Shown here piece by piece: positions 35,400-49,228 of a stretch of 64,000 nucleotides of DNA (positions within the stretch are counted from its first letter, which is position 1; each line of letters starts with the position of its first letter). A model generated the notes under the pieces. The model had not been told where the DNA came from. It did no database searches and saw nothing but the letters and a program-made list of their open reading frames with translations. Both the position numbers and the translations under genes were made by a program. Location of the stretch: contig CM033741.1 in the NCBI GenBank assembly GCA_019671005.1, positions 2,666,001-2,730,000 on the forward strand. The letters are read 5' to 3'. The DNA is from Hibiscus mutabilis. Lineage: Eukaryota > Streptophyta > Magnoliopsida > Malvales > Malvaceae.

Positions 35400-38300
35400 T
35401 ATTGTTTTCCTTCTTTCCTTTTTCTGGGCGGGAGCGGGACTTATTGTTTCTTTTGTGGGTGGGAATTGCAGATCGTTAACTCTTTCTCCTCCCTGACAAT
35501 TGGGCTTTTGAAATTCAAATGTTATGTTTGCGTTTGCTATATTTAACAACGAAAATCGTGACTTTAAAAGAAAAAACAACGAAAACCGCGGCTTATATAT
35601 TAGTTAACCCCTATTACCGTTACCATTAGCCGTTGTTATTCAATCGTTTCTTTTAAAAAATGTTTTTCAAATCAGATTTTTGGCGCTAACAATATCTTCG
35701 ATATTAAGAACGTAATTACAAATTAGTTTTTAGAATAAAAAGTGCTCTTAATTAAAAATATAAATATTAATTTTTTAGAAATAAAATTATCAACATATTG
35801 TTGTTTGCTGAAAACATATTCCAAAAAATAAATTATAATTTTTGAAAAAACAATTTTCGATAACCAGTTTTTGATGTTTGAATTATTTTTTGTTGTACAG
35901 TAATTTTTTTAAAAAACATTTTTAGAATATATTTTTAATGAAACAAATACATATTTTCTTGAATTTTTTATGCCAAGCTTTTTATTAAGTTAATTTTATT
36001 ATTTTAAATCTATATTTTACAAAGTTTTAAATATATATTATATTATATTTTTATAAGTACATGAAATTAAAATGTAGTTATTTCATCAAAAAAAATTAAA
36101 ATGTGGTTAAGATATTAGGATCATACTCTTTTTCTTTACAAACAAGTATAAATATTTTTCTCATTTATTTTGATATGACTGATGATTTTTTCTGAGAAAA
36201 AAAAATCATTTTAAAATAGTAAGTTAGAATTTCAGAAAAGTACTAGTAAAAATTAAAAGACAAATCATTAATAATTATTCTTTATATTAGAGAAAAAAAT
36301 CAATTATATGAATATATAATCAAAGTGTTAAAATGTCCAACCCCTTATATCCTTGTAACATTTACTAATTCATGTTAGTCTATCCCCTTATATTCTTGTA
36401 ACAGGATCCCGATATGCATATATGTATATATGACTTCGAATCCAAACCCTTCATTGGCCTCATGAATTGCAAAAAAAAAACAATCTTTCATTGTGTCGGA
36501 CACAAGTATCAAAAACGGGTACTTTATAAAAATAAAGTATCCGAACGACATAGCTCAAACTACCCGAAATATGCATTAAACACAACTTATACTATTTCCA
36601 AGTACTTCTGTATCACATCCCCAAGAATTTCATTGAATAAATCAGATCAATTTGAACAAAATAAAGCAAAAGAGAAGCAGCAAAAAAGGCGACATTCAGA
36701 ATTGGCAGTGGTTTGGTTATGAAGAAACTGAATCCGATCATCTCCACTGAGTTCAACAATTCACTCCAATATATGTATTTTTCATAAGAATAAATTCAAA
36801 CTAAACCTGAAATTAATTGAAATAGGAGAAATAAGAAGAGACACCAACCTTTAATCCTTCCAAAATGTGAAAGTTTCATAACCTAACCAATTCATCAAAT
36901 CAAAAAACACAGGATATTATTTGAAATACTAGTAAGCAATTGAAGACATTGAAAATTAAAAGTAGAATCTTACCACCACCATTATCGAATGCATCCAAAG
37001 CTTCATTGTCAATTGTCATTGTCGAACGTTTCTACTATCCCTTCCTCTGAAACCTTTGCTCCTTCAGCTGCAACTGAATCCTGCAAAAAATTCAAAATCA
37101 AATCGCATGACCGCTGTTTTTTTTTTCTAGGGAATAAAAGAGGCAAAGGAGGCTGCACTTTGAAATCGTGGTCAATACGGTGAGGGGAGAGTTCGAAAGG
37201 TAAAGCGGCGATAGTAGATGGAGTATTTCTCGATGAGAGCTTGTTCTCGGTACTCTTCCGTTAAATGGAAGACGAATGAAAAACATATACTCACCTGAGT
37301 TATGTTGCCACGACGGAGAGGTGTCAAAAGCTTTAAACACTGAACAGTACGTATGTAAAATGATTTACCGAATTTTATTCGGTAAGTCATTTTATGGGAA
37401 ACAAGGGCGTTTTTCCTTTGACCCGTAAAGTCAATTATTTTGATCGAGTTTTTTTTTTCTTCAAATAAACATGGCAAAACAATAAAAATATTTCCTGTAA
37501 AATAAAATTCACCAGACATACAGACCCTAAATCTTCATTGCATTTTATTCTATAATATGAATTCACTCTCTTATTACAAATAAAGAAGTTTGGCCCATTA
37601 GACATGCATGAGTTTTTCCCCTCAAAGTCCTTTGTTTGATCCAGCCCAAGGTCAAATGCCAAAACCTTAAATTTTACACCAATTAGAGATTACCATGTGT
37701 TAGCGTCTAATTAGTTGAGATTAATTAAATAAATATAATTATTTTTAAAAAAATATTGATGTGGCATGTCATGTCATCATTAAATGCTACGTGGATATGT
37801 TTGTGTCATTATCCCAACCTATGTGTCATTGTTTAGCCAGTAGATTGCATTGGCCATTCATTGATGAACATTTTCCATCCAACAAAGTCCCTTTTATCTG
37901 AAAATAAAATATTAAAAGCTAAAGTACTTCAAAAAAAAAAATTAAGGGCTAAAGTGACCAAATTGTGAAACCGTAAAAGTAAATTTAGGCGTTATGCATT
38001 TATTCTAAGCATCGTTTTTTGTGCATGCAGTTTCTCATCTCTCTTTATATATACATTTTGGCAGATCTACGCTTGCTGTACTTGTCTTACGAATGAGTCG
38101 CATATTAATGCAACAGCCACATATGTCAACCTTGCATCCTTCAGAAACTTTAGCCCAGGGACAATTAGGCTACGTGTTTTCTCGAAAGAATCTCCAACAT
38201 GTCCATGTATGACATGGACAAGTAGCCAGTTTCATTCAAGATCATGAATCTCCAAGCGAGTATGCCATTTATTGATATGGTCATGGATTTGTTCCGTTTG

Positions 38301-41300
38301 ATTTGTGTATTCGACTATTGGTTTTCAATAAACGCAGATGTGCTCTTTTTCCACCTTTTGTTGTCCGAAATTAATTTGTGCCATTTACTAGTGAGAACGA
38401 TGTTTTCACTATCTATCTATTCACCTGTAGTCCTGTTCTGGATTATGACATTGGTGGGGATCAACTTCTCTATGTGATTTAGAATTAGGCCCAACTCTGT
38501 GAGTGCCAATCGGTATGAATCTGTAGCCGGCAAATCTACTTTGTGTTTCTTGGTCTCAAGGACAATGTTCTGATTGCTGATCGGCAAACATTGCATGTCT
38601 CTGAAGACAGCATGAGAATAGTAGTAAATACTAAATAGATGACTTCGACTCGTGTTTGCTCATTATTATTTCTCTACGTTGCAGACGTTCTTTTGTTTTA
38701 ATCTCATCCTCTTGTCCCCCCATCCCCTATCTTTTCTCGTTCCTTTGGGACTCGGTGTCATAGATGCTGCAATTATTTGTGGCATTGCATGCTCTGTTTG
38801 TCGTACGTTTCATAGTTGGGCCTAAAAACCACTATTCAGCTTCAAGGTATATATAGGTTCTTTGAATTGTGAGAGTACAGACAATTCCAGTGGTAATGTC
38901 AAAGAATCTTAAACGTGCTTGCAGTCTGCAGACATTTTACCTCAACTCAGACTAACCATATCATGACTTTTCCCCCCTTTTATCTCATTAGCTGGGTCTA
39001 TTCGCACTATTTCCAGGTGGACTGTTTTCTTCTTCTTATTATTATTATTATTTAACTGGTAGATTTATCAAATAACCAATTCAACCCTAGAAATGAGTTC
39101 TTTGGCTTCAAAACTGATCGGCTTCCATATTTCTTGTATGATAAGCATGTCGTATAAATGTCATATTTTTAATGAGTGTAACTATGATGATTTTTCACTC
39201 AAAGAGATCTGAATCTAAATGCAATCATCTCATGCAGATTTTGGTGATCTTTATAAATTTTGAGGATCTTCTTTGGTCATGCTTATAGGTCATACATATG
39301 TTACTTGTCTTCCAAGCTACAAACTTCCACTTGTCTTGCTGTCAATAATTTGTTTTGACAATAATTGTATGGTTAGGATACTTTCATGTCATTCACTGCC
39401 AGACCATCTCCCTTGAGTGTGCAGGAACTTCTTTGTCTCGACTACAACAACAATTCATCCAAAGGATTAGAGTGATGATCGGAATGGGCATGCTTCTTTT
39501 GACCGGCAATTTTCTCCACCATAATCATCAACCATTATAACTAGCACAGGCCTTTAGAACCTTCTGCATATACAAATAAAAATCTTTTTTTCCCCCTTTT
39601 TTTGTGTCCTTATGTACGCTTCAACACTAAAAAACTAAATAAAAATAGGTAAACAACATGAATCTCTCAAATGAACAAACAAGAAGGAAATAAAAATAGT
39701 CAAAGCCGCCAAGTCAGAAAGTGGGAATCTCTATTTCCATTGTTTGCTTAGCCTTCATTTCAAGGCAAAATATACTTTGGAGTAATAATCAAGCAAAGCA
39801 CACACTTAAAAGTACACAAAGTTCTCTCCTACTCCTTCTAGCCTTATCATCCACGTGTTTCTCAGCTAGAGTGTTTAGAAAATTTGTTTTACTTTCTTTG
39901 TCCCATAATATTTTAAAAAATACAAATACGTTTATTCTCCTAAAGCTAGCTTTGCACTCGTAGTGGCAAAAGGCACGTCTTATCTTGGATCATAATCATG
40001 ATTTGTATAGACATGATTTCTAATTGATTGACTTTACATTAACAAAACTATATTAGACATATTTGATTGGGTGAATGAGAGAAAGTGTTCAAATGGTCGG
40101 TTCTTGTTTAAAGGAACTGAAAAGTATATCTCTAAACAAAGAGACAAACCTCAATATCAACATAATGGTCTTTTGGAAACGTGTCCATCGCTTACTGCAT
40201 GTACCCTACGTACATATACGTATGGTGTAGACAGTAGCCGTATTGCATGTTGCAATATATATTATATTATATATAGGGGAAAAGCCATTGCTATAACTGC
40301 TCACTGCTGCTGCTTTTTTGCAGTTCTTCGGTGACCATCCAAATACCGCAGGATTGGCATCTTTGAAGTTGAAGTATATATATAATAGTCCAAAATAGCT
40401 ATAGCTAGCCAAGGCTACCTTTTTCTCTAACTTCTTTCATTGGTCAGCATGGCATATTTTTGATCGCTTGCAAGCCTGGCCGTTTCATTCACTATATATA
40501 TAATAGTCCCCCGGCCCCCTCCCTATATGTACCTTTTAGCTTTCTTACCCTTGCTTTTTCTCTAAAAGAAATCTCTGACAATCGGTAAAACATGTTACAC
40601 TTTAAGAGAAAATTTAAGTTTAAATAGGCGATGTTGTTAAAAGAACAATCACGAATAGTGTAAAATTAATTACCAATGCTCCGAAAACAAAGTTTGAAAT
40701 CCATGTTTCCAAATAAAAAGCCATATCTTACGTCGAAAACATGTTCGTTTGTCCAACTTGATTGACTTTCATGTACAGGTTATGCATGCAATCCCAAGGT
40801 GTTGTTGCCGATGGCTGCATGGGGGACAAGACGATGCAAAATTATTATCACTTTAGGAGTAATTACATGTGTAGCTTTGAGAATATAGGCAAAAACTGGC
40901 AAATGAAAAAGCATACATCAATAATGTGGATCATTGAGGAGAAGACCCCTATTTTGAAGGCTTTTTTTAAAGGAAACAATACAGAGAGTAGTAGGGGTTT
41001 TGGAGCTTTTGACACAAATTCTTCAATGGCCACTCGAAACACTTGTTATGGTTTACAAGATAATGGGCAGTGGCCACTGCGCCATAGCTTAGCTTCATTC
41101 TCTTTCATTTCACTAAGAAAGATAAGGGCCGACCACGACGCTCAAAGAGGATTTGATGCGTGGGGTTATCTTTGAAGAGACGTTTGTTAAGGCTACAGTT
41201 GTCTCGCATATTTACAGACCCTGAGTAAAAATTTAAAAATAAGCTTATATAATATCTTATTAATAAATTATTATTTTCATTATTTTATTTAAAAAAACAT

Positions 41301-42575
41301 CTTAAATACAATTAAAATAACAAGAAGCAGCTACTAACTTACAAGATTACTACTTGAGAAATTATTAAAAGTTGTAAAGGTAAAATGTGAGATATTGAAC
41401 GGTTGTTTTTGTTGCTTTCCATTCGAGACGGCTTTGATAAAGGCGAAAATTGGATAAATGGCACAAATACCTTTGCCAGTTTTAGCTATTAATTGTTTGT
41501 GTGGTCTAATCAATCTGTTTATAAACTGATATTAGGAGTTAGGACTCTTAAAAAGACCCTTTCTTTGGCGCATTAACAATCTACTCCACTCTTTTTGAGC
41601 TATTGGGGCGGTTTTGATTAAATTTTGGGGCTCTTTGTTTTGTTTAGAATTGTTTCTCTCAGATGTTTTGTTTGTGATTTTTAATTGGTGAAATGGGATT
41701 CCTGTGGCACACAAAATGATGCCATCGGTGCTCCTTTGTTCAAAAGGAAAGTGGGATCTTACAGACCCACGTCAATGTTTTGGTAAAGTATAGGTCATTT
41801 TATAGTTTATATTTGAGATTTGTGATTTTTTTATCTTAGTAATATTTTTTTTTAAAATTTAAATTTAGATGTTTTTTTAAGAGAGCAATGTATCTCTCCA
41901 TTACACCAACCATTATCGGTGACACGTGTCACTTTTTAAAATTACTTTTGCAATGAGACATTAAAATGGATTACAATGACATAAATATATGAGATTTTTT
42001 AATACAAATAATGTAAAAATATCATGTCTATTTTAAGTGTAAATTTTAAAATTTAAAGTCCTTAACTTTTAAAATATTGAATTTTAAAACTTAAATAGAA
42101 ACCTTAAATACTAAATTAATATATTTATATAAATTAAAAATTTTACGACTTGTGTATCATAATGAATGGCATTGTGAACTGATTCTCACTCCACATTATT
42201 TGCATATTCTTTGCTTCAAAAGGATTTATTAAGATTTTCTTTCTCCTAAACTGATACTCAATATATTCAATTTAAAGTAAAATGATGGCTTTTTTTAAGC
42301 TTTTGACTAGACTATGTGTGTGTGAACTAAACTAATTACATTTAAGCATCATTTTATATAAAATATGCAACCATTGTATAAATTGGTTTGAAACAAAAAT
42401 TACCTAAGTTTAGGTGAAGCCTAATGGATTAGTTTGGGATAATTCTTGTTTATTCATGTGGTTAATATTTTCCTCAGTGGATTTGGAGCAGTATACGATT
42501 CTCATATAATATATTATCTATTAAACTTCTTTAGAATTAAATTCAATATTTAAATACTCCGTTTCTTCTTAATAT
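35400..42575. other. Gene-poor AT-rich region, no gene assigned
   Basis: No frame has a recognisable domain. The longest open frame, 137 codons at 40762-41175 on the plus strand, has no homologue I know and an uneven composition. Minus-strand exon-like pieces around 36990-37340 (EEGIVETFDNDN; LTEEYREQALIEKYSIYY; TPLRRGNITQ before GT) look protein-like and are bounded by splice-like dinucleotides, but cannot be assigned. The plus-strand frames at 38021-38477 and 39355-39540 are equally unassigned. Confidence 0.45.
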
Positions 42576-42594
42576 AATTAATATAGTACATTTT

Positions 42595-42936
42595 GAGCAA
42601 GCATATTTAGCTAGTTGGTCAAACTATTGTTCTCTCATATTTCCTTAGGTCATAGGCAGAGATTCAAATAGCAGCCCGCGACCGCGATAGCAGCCGCTAT
42701 ATAGAGGTAGCGCCACCGTCCGGAACCGTTATTGTGGAAAATAGCGGTCCATAGTAACCGCAATTCATCCGTTATTGTCCGCAACCACGATAAAACGTCA
42801 CGACCGCAATTTAAATCCCAAAACTCATAGGTTCTAAACCCACTAAGAGCACTCTCATTCCTTCCCCTAGAGTCATCCCCTCCCTTTCTTTCTTTTATAG
42901 GTAGGATTATGATTAGAATTAGGATTTATCAAAAAA
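42595..42936 (+). mobile_element. SINE carrying a nested MITE
   Basis: Starts GAGCAAGCATATTTAGC, like the element at 2960, and ends in an eight-A tail. A perfect 19-bp target-site duplication, AATTAATATAGTACATTTT, flanks it (42576-42594 and 42937-42955). A pol III box B-like GGTTCTAAACCC lies at 42830. About 170 bp in the middle are a separate insertion (next entry); without it the SINE is about 170 bp. Confidence 0.8.
42655..42822. mobile_element. GC-rich MITE nested in the SINE
   Basis: Unusually GC-rich for the region, full of GCGACCGCGATAGC-type words, with imperfect inverted ends (GATTCAAATAGCAGCCCGCG against the complement of CGACCGCAATTTAAATCCC). The SINE sequence resumes directly after it. 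A possible short target duplication ((G/C)TCATAGG) flanks it. Ends are approximate; superfamily is not settled. Confidence 0.5.
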
Positions 42937-42955
42937 AATTAATATAGTACATTTT

Positions 42956-45670
42956 TTGGAAGAAAAAAATTCAAACCTAAGAATTTCATGGTATATATAA
43001 TTGTTAACCATTGCTTAGAGCACTAGTTGAGATAATTAATTCAATTTTAAATATTGCTGAAAACAGTACATAAAATAATAAATAATAACTTTGAAGTGTG
43101 TATAAAAAAAATTCTTATTGGGAAACTTACCTACTAAAATCAAGTGTACGACATAAGTCGATTTAGATTAATCAAGTCAAAGTCCTAAAAATTGAAAGGG
43201 CAGCAAAAAATAAAGCTTAAAATACTTAACGAGACTCACGGAAAATTTAACGAGTGAAGGATGCAATGATGTATGGCGCATTAATTAATTTAATTTGTTA
43301 GGAAATTTTAACATAAATTTGAGAGTATATGGTACGAAATCATAGAGATTATAATGAAAAGTAAAATAAAATGTGCTCTTAATTTGGTCACTCCAAGTCC
43401 AAACAAGAATATACCAAAATAATAAGGTAAAAATAAATATAAAATGTTTATAAATGGGCTCTTTAATGAATGATATTGTTTGGCAATTAGCAGATAACTG
43501 ATAGCGGATTACATTAGCTGATAGCTAATTGCATTAGCTGATTATATTAGTTGATTGTATAAAAGTGTGTGGTAAAATTAACTAATAGTTGTTAGATTAT
43601 TTAAACAAGTAAAATGACATATAAGGACATGATTATATTTCATACTTGTTTGAATAGTTTATTAGTTATCAAAATTTTGTATCTAATTAATATTAATTAG
43701 ATTTATAAAAATTATTTTTAATATAACTTTTCTAAACATATTCGAATGATTTATTTATTAATTTATTATTTATATAATTATTTTAATATAATTTAATTAA
43801 TTAATTAATTAAATACACATATAAATATGTGATAATAAAAAAATAAAATTAGCTTACAAATGTCACCATGTAAATTAGTAATAACAACAAATATGTCCAA
43901 TATTTAATATGTTATTATTTCATAATACTTTGTTATTAATTTAGATGCAAAATAATATATATGCTTATGATAAAAAAATACATACGCTAACTTATAAATT
44001 TGGTGGAACAAATTGAAGAAAATATATTAGAGTTCAAATGCTTACCTGATCGATGAGTGAATTTTTCAATTGGATGATGAGACGACCAGAAGTTTCAGTA
44101 AAAGAACGGCTATCTGTTGAATACGTAAGGGTGAGAAAATATTTAATTTAGGTTATTTAGAGATTTTTAGTAATTGGTAAGGGTAAAAAAATCTTTACAA
44201 CTCTAATATCAAATTTTTAATCTCAAAAAGCTCATATTAGCCACTTTTTCAAAATTAGCGGTTTCACCTAATCCGCTCTTTTAATCCGTTGTTCACCAAA
44301 CAACAATATTAGCGAATTTGACTGGTCAAACCTCTAATTTTTGCCCAAATCGCTCTTTACGAAACATGGCCAATATACATTACTTTACTTTCTCCTGGTA
44401 ATTAATATATCAAGGTCACATTTTTTAACAAAATATTGTAACAAGTTGTCTAATTAAAACATAACATATAAAGTAAATTATCAGGTTGAAGAGGATATGG
44501 TTTTGTTACTTTCTAAATAGTACTTTATACGTCCAAAAGCTACAACTTTTGGAATATATATATCGAGAAGGAAAAAGAAGTTCTATAAAAGAAAATAAAA
44601 GGTAGTGCAGCATATATAACTCAATTCATGGAGTGCCACACGTTTTAAAGGTAATTCCTTAACTCAGTTGCATGCTGTATATCTGTTATGCAGATATGTA
44701 ATAGATAAGAAGATAAGGGAAAGCAAAGGAAAGGTGGTGTAGACGGAAAGTGGAGTAGATTTATATTTTATAGTTATTAGTAAGTTTTACGTCAATGTAA
44801 TTTTGTAAAAATTAGGACTAAGGTTCTTTAATTATTAAATACAATTTTTTAGTATTTAAATATATATATATATATATATATGTCTCTTGATAGTATCTAT
44901 TATATTAGGCACACCTTATATGCATATAAAGATTAAAGATGTTCTAACTCGTTCACTAGTGATTATTACTTGAGTTCAAATACCTAGTATTATTTTTCTA
45001 CAAACGAATCAATAATAAGTAAACGTTTGTTCACCATTTTTAGATTTTTCAAATATTGATTTTTTACTTCTTAATTTTCTTAAACTTGTTTTTGGTTGTT
45101 TCATTCGGTAAAAGAATCTTTTGGTCTGATTTCCACACTAGAAATTAAGTGCCTTTCAAAATGGAGCACTCTACATGTGACTATTCTCTACTCTATTATT
45201 ATTATTATTATTATTATTTTCATTTTTATCTTATACTCTAGTGTTGCATGCACTTGTTATATGGGAAAGAAAAATCCAAAGAAACCCCATTTGTTGAGTA
45301 TTGTTTTTAATTTTATATTTCGGAAAGCACTTTTCACAAAAACGTGTTTTTGGCTGATTCGGATAAAAGTTGTTAGATCGAGAATTAATTTTTAAAAGAG
45401 GTTAATTTCGTAATTATTTTTTAATTCAAAATATTTGTGTAAGAATGCCTAGATTTTGTTTCTTCAGTTGAAGCAGAAGTAGAAGCAGGGCCGGGCCCCA
45501 ATACCATCTCTTCCTCCAAATTATAAACTCCATTCTTTTAATAGAATTTTATTTTTGTTTCTGTTTCCCATCACATATATAAATCCCATTGATCAATTCA
45601 AATAAAAAACAAGTATATTGTTGGTAGGAAGAGAAAGAGAGGTATCCACTTGTTTATGTTGAATTTCTTT
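42956..45670. other. Intergenic with a possible hAT-like non-coding element
   Basis: About 43473-44310 has loosely inverted ends: ATATTGTTTGG...AGCGGATTA at the left and, on the other strand at the right, ATATTGTTGTTTGG...GCGGATTA. This suggests a decayed 0.8-kb MITE-like element without coding sequence. Microsatellites: a TA run at about 44861-44881 and an ATT run at about 45196-45217. No gene. Confidence 0.4.
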
Positions 45671-46112
45671 AGGGTAAAATACACAAATGGTCATTAAACT
45701 ATTCCAAAAAATACAAAATAATCACTAAACTTTTAAAAGTTACATAATGGACATTAAACTTTAGTTTTTGTTATAAAATGGTCACTAAGCCGTTAACTGG
45801 GTGACTTGAAAAATACATAAATTTGTATAATAACACATTTAATTCCCAATATTTACACATTCAATCAATTTAGACATTAATAATGAGTGCTAAATTAGGA
45901 TTAAATTGATTGAATATGTAAATATGGAAGATTAAATGTGTTATTATTTAAATTTTCGTAACTGTCACGTCATTCACTTAACGATAGTTAATGGCTCAGT
46001 GACCATTTTATAACAAAAACTAAAATTTAATGTCCATTATATAATTTTTGAAGTTTAGTGACAATTTAATATTTTTTGGAATAGTTTAGTGACTATTTGT
46101 GTACTTTATCCT
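45671..46112. mobile_element. MITE with long terminal inverted repeats
   Basis: The left end AGGGTAAAATACACAAATGG, continuing through TCATTAAACTATTCCAAAAA, is mirrored on the other strand by GGATAAAGTACACAAATAGT and TCACTAAACTATTCCAAAAA at the right end. Inverted similarity continues inward for well over 100 bp (TAACAAAAACT, AGTGACCATTTTATAAC). Flanks AATTTCTTT and CTTTTCTTT suggest an imperfect 9-bp duplication, which would fit a Mutator-like foldback MITE. Confidence 0.75.
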
Positions 46113-47047
46113 TTTCTTTATGTATTGATGTCCGGTGACTTGAATTTAATGTGGCGATGACAATTAATATACCCATATTTTCCACTATATAATAAGCTTG
46201 GACTAGACTTTTCTTTATACTAAAATAATAAATATATTTCCCATCAAAAAAGATTCTTGAAGATTGGACGTGCTTTAAAGCAACTAAAGAAAAATGTGAA
46301 GGTTGGAGTTTATTAATTAGTAAAGTATTCTTTCAAGTCCAGATATTAGCATTGCCGCTATTTAAAATAATTTTTTTTGATACAAACGGTATAAATATTA
46401 ATTTATACGTATCGTTTAGTTTTAGGGATTAGAGTTTTAATTTAAGATTTAAAGTTTATGAGTTTAGGTCGTAGGGTTTAGAATTTAAGGTTAGTGTTTA
46501 GAATTTATGGTATATGGTTTAATTTTTTAGGATTAGAGTGAAGAATTTAAGGTTTGAGTTTTATAATATAAATATGTAAGCTTGTGTAAAATTAATTTTA
46601 CATGACCTGTGCATCAAAATTTTATTCTTATTTAAAACTATGATTACTATATTTGCTCTTATGCTAACTTTCCCTTTTTAGCAAGTGCTCAAGCCTCAAG
46701 CTATGGGTTTGCATCCTTAAAAGGAAGGGAACAAGAAGAAAACCAGGCAGAATCTCTTTAAAACAACCGACAGCTTAACCCTGTCTCTTCTCAACTGGTC
46801 CAAAACATATACTAAGATAAGTAATTTAGACATATTTATTTCATTCTACATTTTGTTATTAATATATTATAGTAGTCCTCAATTCCGAATATGAACCATA
46901 AAAAAATTAAACAAGAAAACTGAGATCAAAGGTTCTCCTGTACAGTAGAAATCAGGGTAGGAAATGTAGTAAAAACAAGTTGTAATCTCCCGATCGAACT
47001 CTTTTTATGAGATGACGGGGCAAAAATGAAGGTGTAGCAAACTCTGA
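46113..47047. other. Intergenic 3' flank of the MATE gene
   Basis: Contains a degenerate telomere-like GGTTTAGGG/GGTTTAAGG stretch at 46420-46560, similar to 5755-5905. The MATE 3' untranslated region presumably ends within the last 200 bp. No gene. Confidence 0.45.
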
Positions 47048-48743
47048 TTAGTGCGAGTTAGATAAGAGAGGGCTTGTTTCAAGGGAAGCGGTCTTCACCA
47101 GCTCATCATTAATGCACAGAATGATCTCCTCGACGTCGCCCTTGTTCTTCTTGTCGGTTCCCTTAGGGTTAGGTGAAATTAGAACTGGTTTATTGTTGCT
47201 TGTTGTTTGAGTCAGCACTCTGGCTCTCTCCACTTGAACAATCCAATCTGTTTTCCAAAGAACTACTAGCATGAGCGAAGCACATGAGGCTTGAGCCGCA
47301 AGCAAACCGAGCCAGAGTCCGGCGAACCCCATTTTGAACACGAACCCCATTAGGATAGCCACCGGCATCCCCACGAGGTAGAATGAGCCCAAGTTTATGT
47401 TGGCTCCGGTGGTCGGCCTTGCACTACCCCTCAACACCCCGCAACCGGTGGTCTGAGGGCAATTTCCAAGCTCACATAGCCCTGCAATCGGCAATGCGAT
47501 GGCTGTAAGCTCTAGGATTTCGGTATCGTTGGTGAAAAACTTGCCCCATTGGTGTCTCATCAAGGTCGTGAACAACATAGCCAATAGGCCTATAGATACG
47601 GCGCAAACAAGGGAGACGATCATGGAAATACGAGCTTTCCGGGGCCGGTTTGCACCGAGTTCATTCCCGACTCGTGTGGAAACTCCGACGCTTAAAGCCG
47701 AAGGGAAGCAATAGACTAGAGAGGTTGTTTGAATAAGGATCCCCATGGAAGCAATGGTAGCCTTGGGGTTGACAAGCAAACCACACATCAATATCATGAA
47801 CTCGTACCACCACCATTCGAGGCAAACCGAGGCACAAGTAGGCACAGCAAGAGCAAGCAGAGACGACCATCCTTTAAGACAATCGATGTTCGGAGTTGCC
47901 CAAGAATCCTTATACACACCCGATAAGTAAACGAATGAAGAGAGGAAGAGGAAGACGTTGAGATTCGTCCACACCATGGATATAGCCACCCCTGCTACAC
48001 CAAGCTTGAAATGGAAAACAAGAAGGTAATTCAACGGGACGTGCAGAACCACAGAGATGGCCGAGCAGTAAGACACAGGCAACGTAATGCTTTGAGTCCT
48101 GAGGTAAATTCGAAGCGGGTGAAGAAGCGAGAGAAAGAAAAGATCGGGAATGGAGAAAAGAATAAATGTATGAGCCACGGATGATATTTCTTGGTTTTGT
48201 CCACACCAGAGAAGAATAGTTTTCATGTAAATCCACATGAAAGAGATGGGGATAGAAGCCGAGAGGAGGAGAAGCACCGTTCTCTGCAGCGTTAACCCCA
48301 GGAGTTTCCATTGTTTGGCACCATAAGCCTGTCCACAAATGGGCTCCATTCCCATGGCTAAACCAGAGATTACAGAGTAGCCAGTAATGTTCGCAACACC
48401 AATAGCAAGAGAGCCACCAGCCAGCTCCAGTTCACCAAGATAGCCAAGAAACAGCATGGAGATCATGGCTCTCGAATATAGAAGTAAACTACTGATCGCT
48501 GTCGGGCCTGAGATCTTCCCTATGGCTTTTATCTCTTCCACAGCCTGAGATAAATACAACATTAGATGATATATATTGATAAAACAAACAAATAAATTTA
48601 AGCAGTTTATATACCTCAGAGAGAGTAGGCAATCTATGGAGTTCATCGTCATTGACAATGGAAAGATCCACAGTTTTGTTGCAAAGGGTTTTTGTAGGAG
48701 GGAGAAAGGAGGATGTTGGAGAAGATGGGTTTGGGTTATACAT
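47048..48743 (-). CDS. MATE (DTX) efflux transporter
   Basis: A multi-pass membrane antiporter exporting organic compounds against H+ or Na+. Two exons on the minus strand: 48743-48615 (43 codons, MYNPNPSSP to RLPTLSE) and 48544-47048 (498 codons plus TAA), split by a 70-bp GT-AG intron, giving 541 residues. The first exon starts at the first ATG after the promoter; reading straight through the intron would add a spurious N-terminus. Two MatE repeats are visible, each with about six hydrophobic segments. Family marks include PTAISSLLLYSRAMISMLFL, GMEPICGQAYGAKQW, the CLEWWWYE segment, VGNELGAN and the second-half CQTTGCGVLRG-like NCPQTTGCGVLRGSARP. The soluble tail is Lys- and Asn-rich and ends LETSPLLSNSH. 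It groups with the plant DTX48-54-like clade by these motifs; substrate is unknown. No lesion seen. Confidence 0.93.
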
Positions 48744-48790
48744 AGCTAGAAGTTAGCTATCTTAAATTTATGGATAAAACAAGTTATGGA

Positions 48791-48802
48791 GGGGGGGGGG
48801 GG
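48791..48802 (-). repeat. G12 (C12 on coding strand) in the MATE leader
   Basis: Twelve G on the plus strand, about 48 bp upstream of the MATE start codon, within the presumed 5' untranslated region; G/A-rich repeats (GGGAATGGGAATG) follow at about 48825-48855. Confidence 0.7.
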
Positions 48803-48959
48803 AGGGAAAGAAACGAAAAGAGAAGGGAGTGGGAATGAGAATGGGAATGGGAATGGATAAGTTAAAATGAAAATTGATTGCAATGGTAAAGAATACCGCC
48901 TCTGCTTATTATGTTGATTGTGCTTATTATGGGGGGTTAGGGGATGGAATGGATGTCGA

Positions 48960-48967
48960 TATTTATA
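48960..48967 (-). promoter_or_regulatory. TATA box of the MATE gene
   Basis: The minus strand reads GTGTATAAATATCG, about 217 bp before the start codon; a leader of about 185 nt would result, containing the C12 tract. Confidence 0.55.
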
Positions 48968-49228
48968 CACAGGCCGTTGGGGCCTACGCTTTAGGTTCTC
49001 ACAAAATTCCGAAGGAAAAAATGACTCAAAATGCTTTGGAAGTTGGCCGCCCACTCTATCCTTTCTTTAGCTTTTTTCTTCCTTTTTCTCTCTCTCTCTC
49101 TTGGCTGAATGTGAAGGTTAGTCACTTCGAATTTGAATTCCTTATATGTTCACAAGTGAAACGGAGAGTAAACTTTAAGAGAAAGATATTAAAATGTGTG
49201 CATTTGTACTATTAGCTTCAACTAAAAG

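Noticed and set aside
40762..41175. 137-codon open frame on the plus strand
   Set aside because: No recognisable domain, promoter or codon pattern; long frames of this size arise by chance in 64 kb. Left unassigned.
47499..48338. Overlapping open frames on both strands within the MATE gene
   Set aside because: They are other-frame readings of a clear transporter coding sequence.
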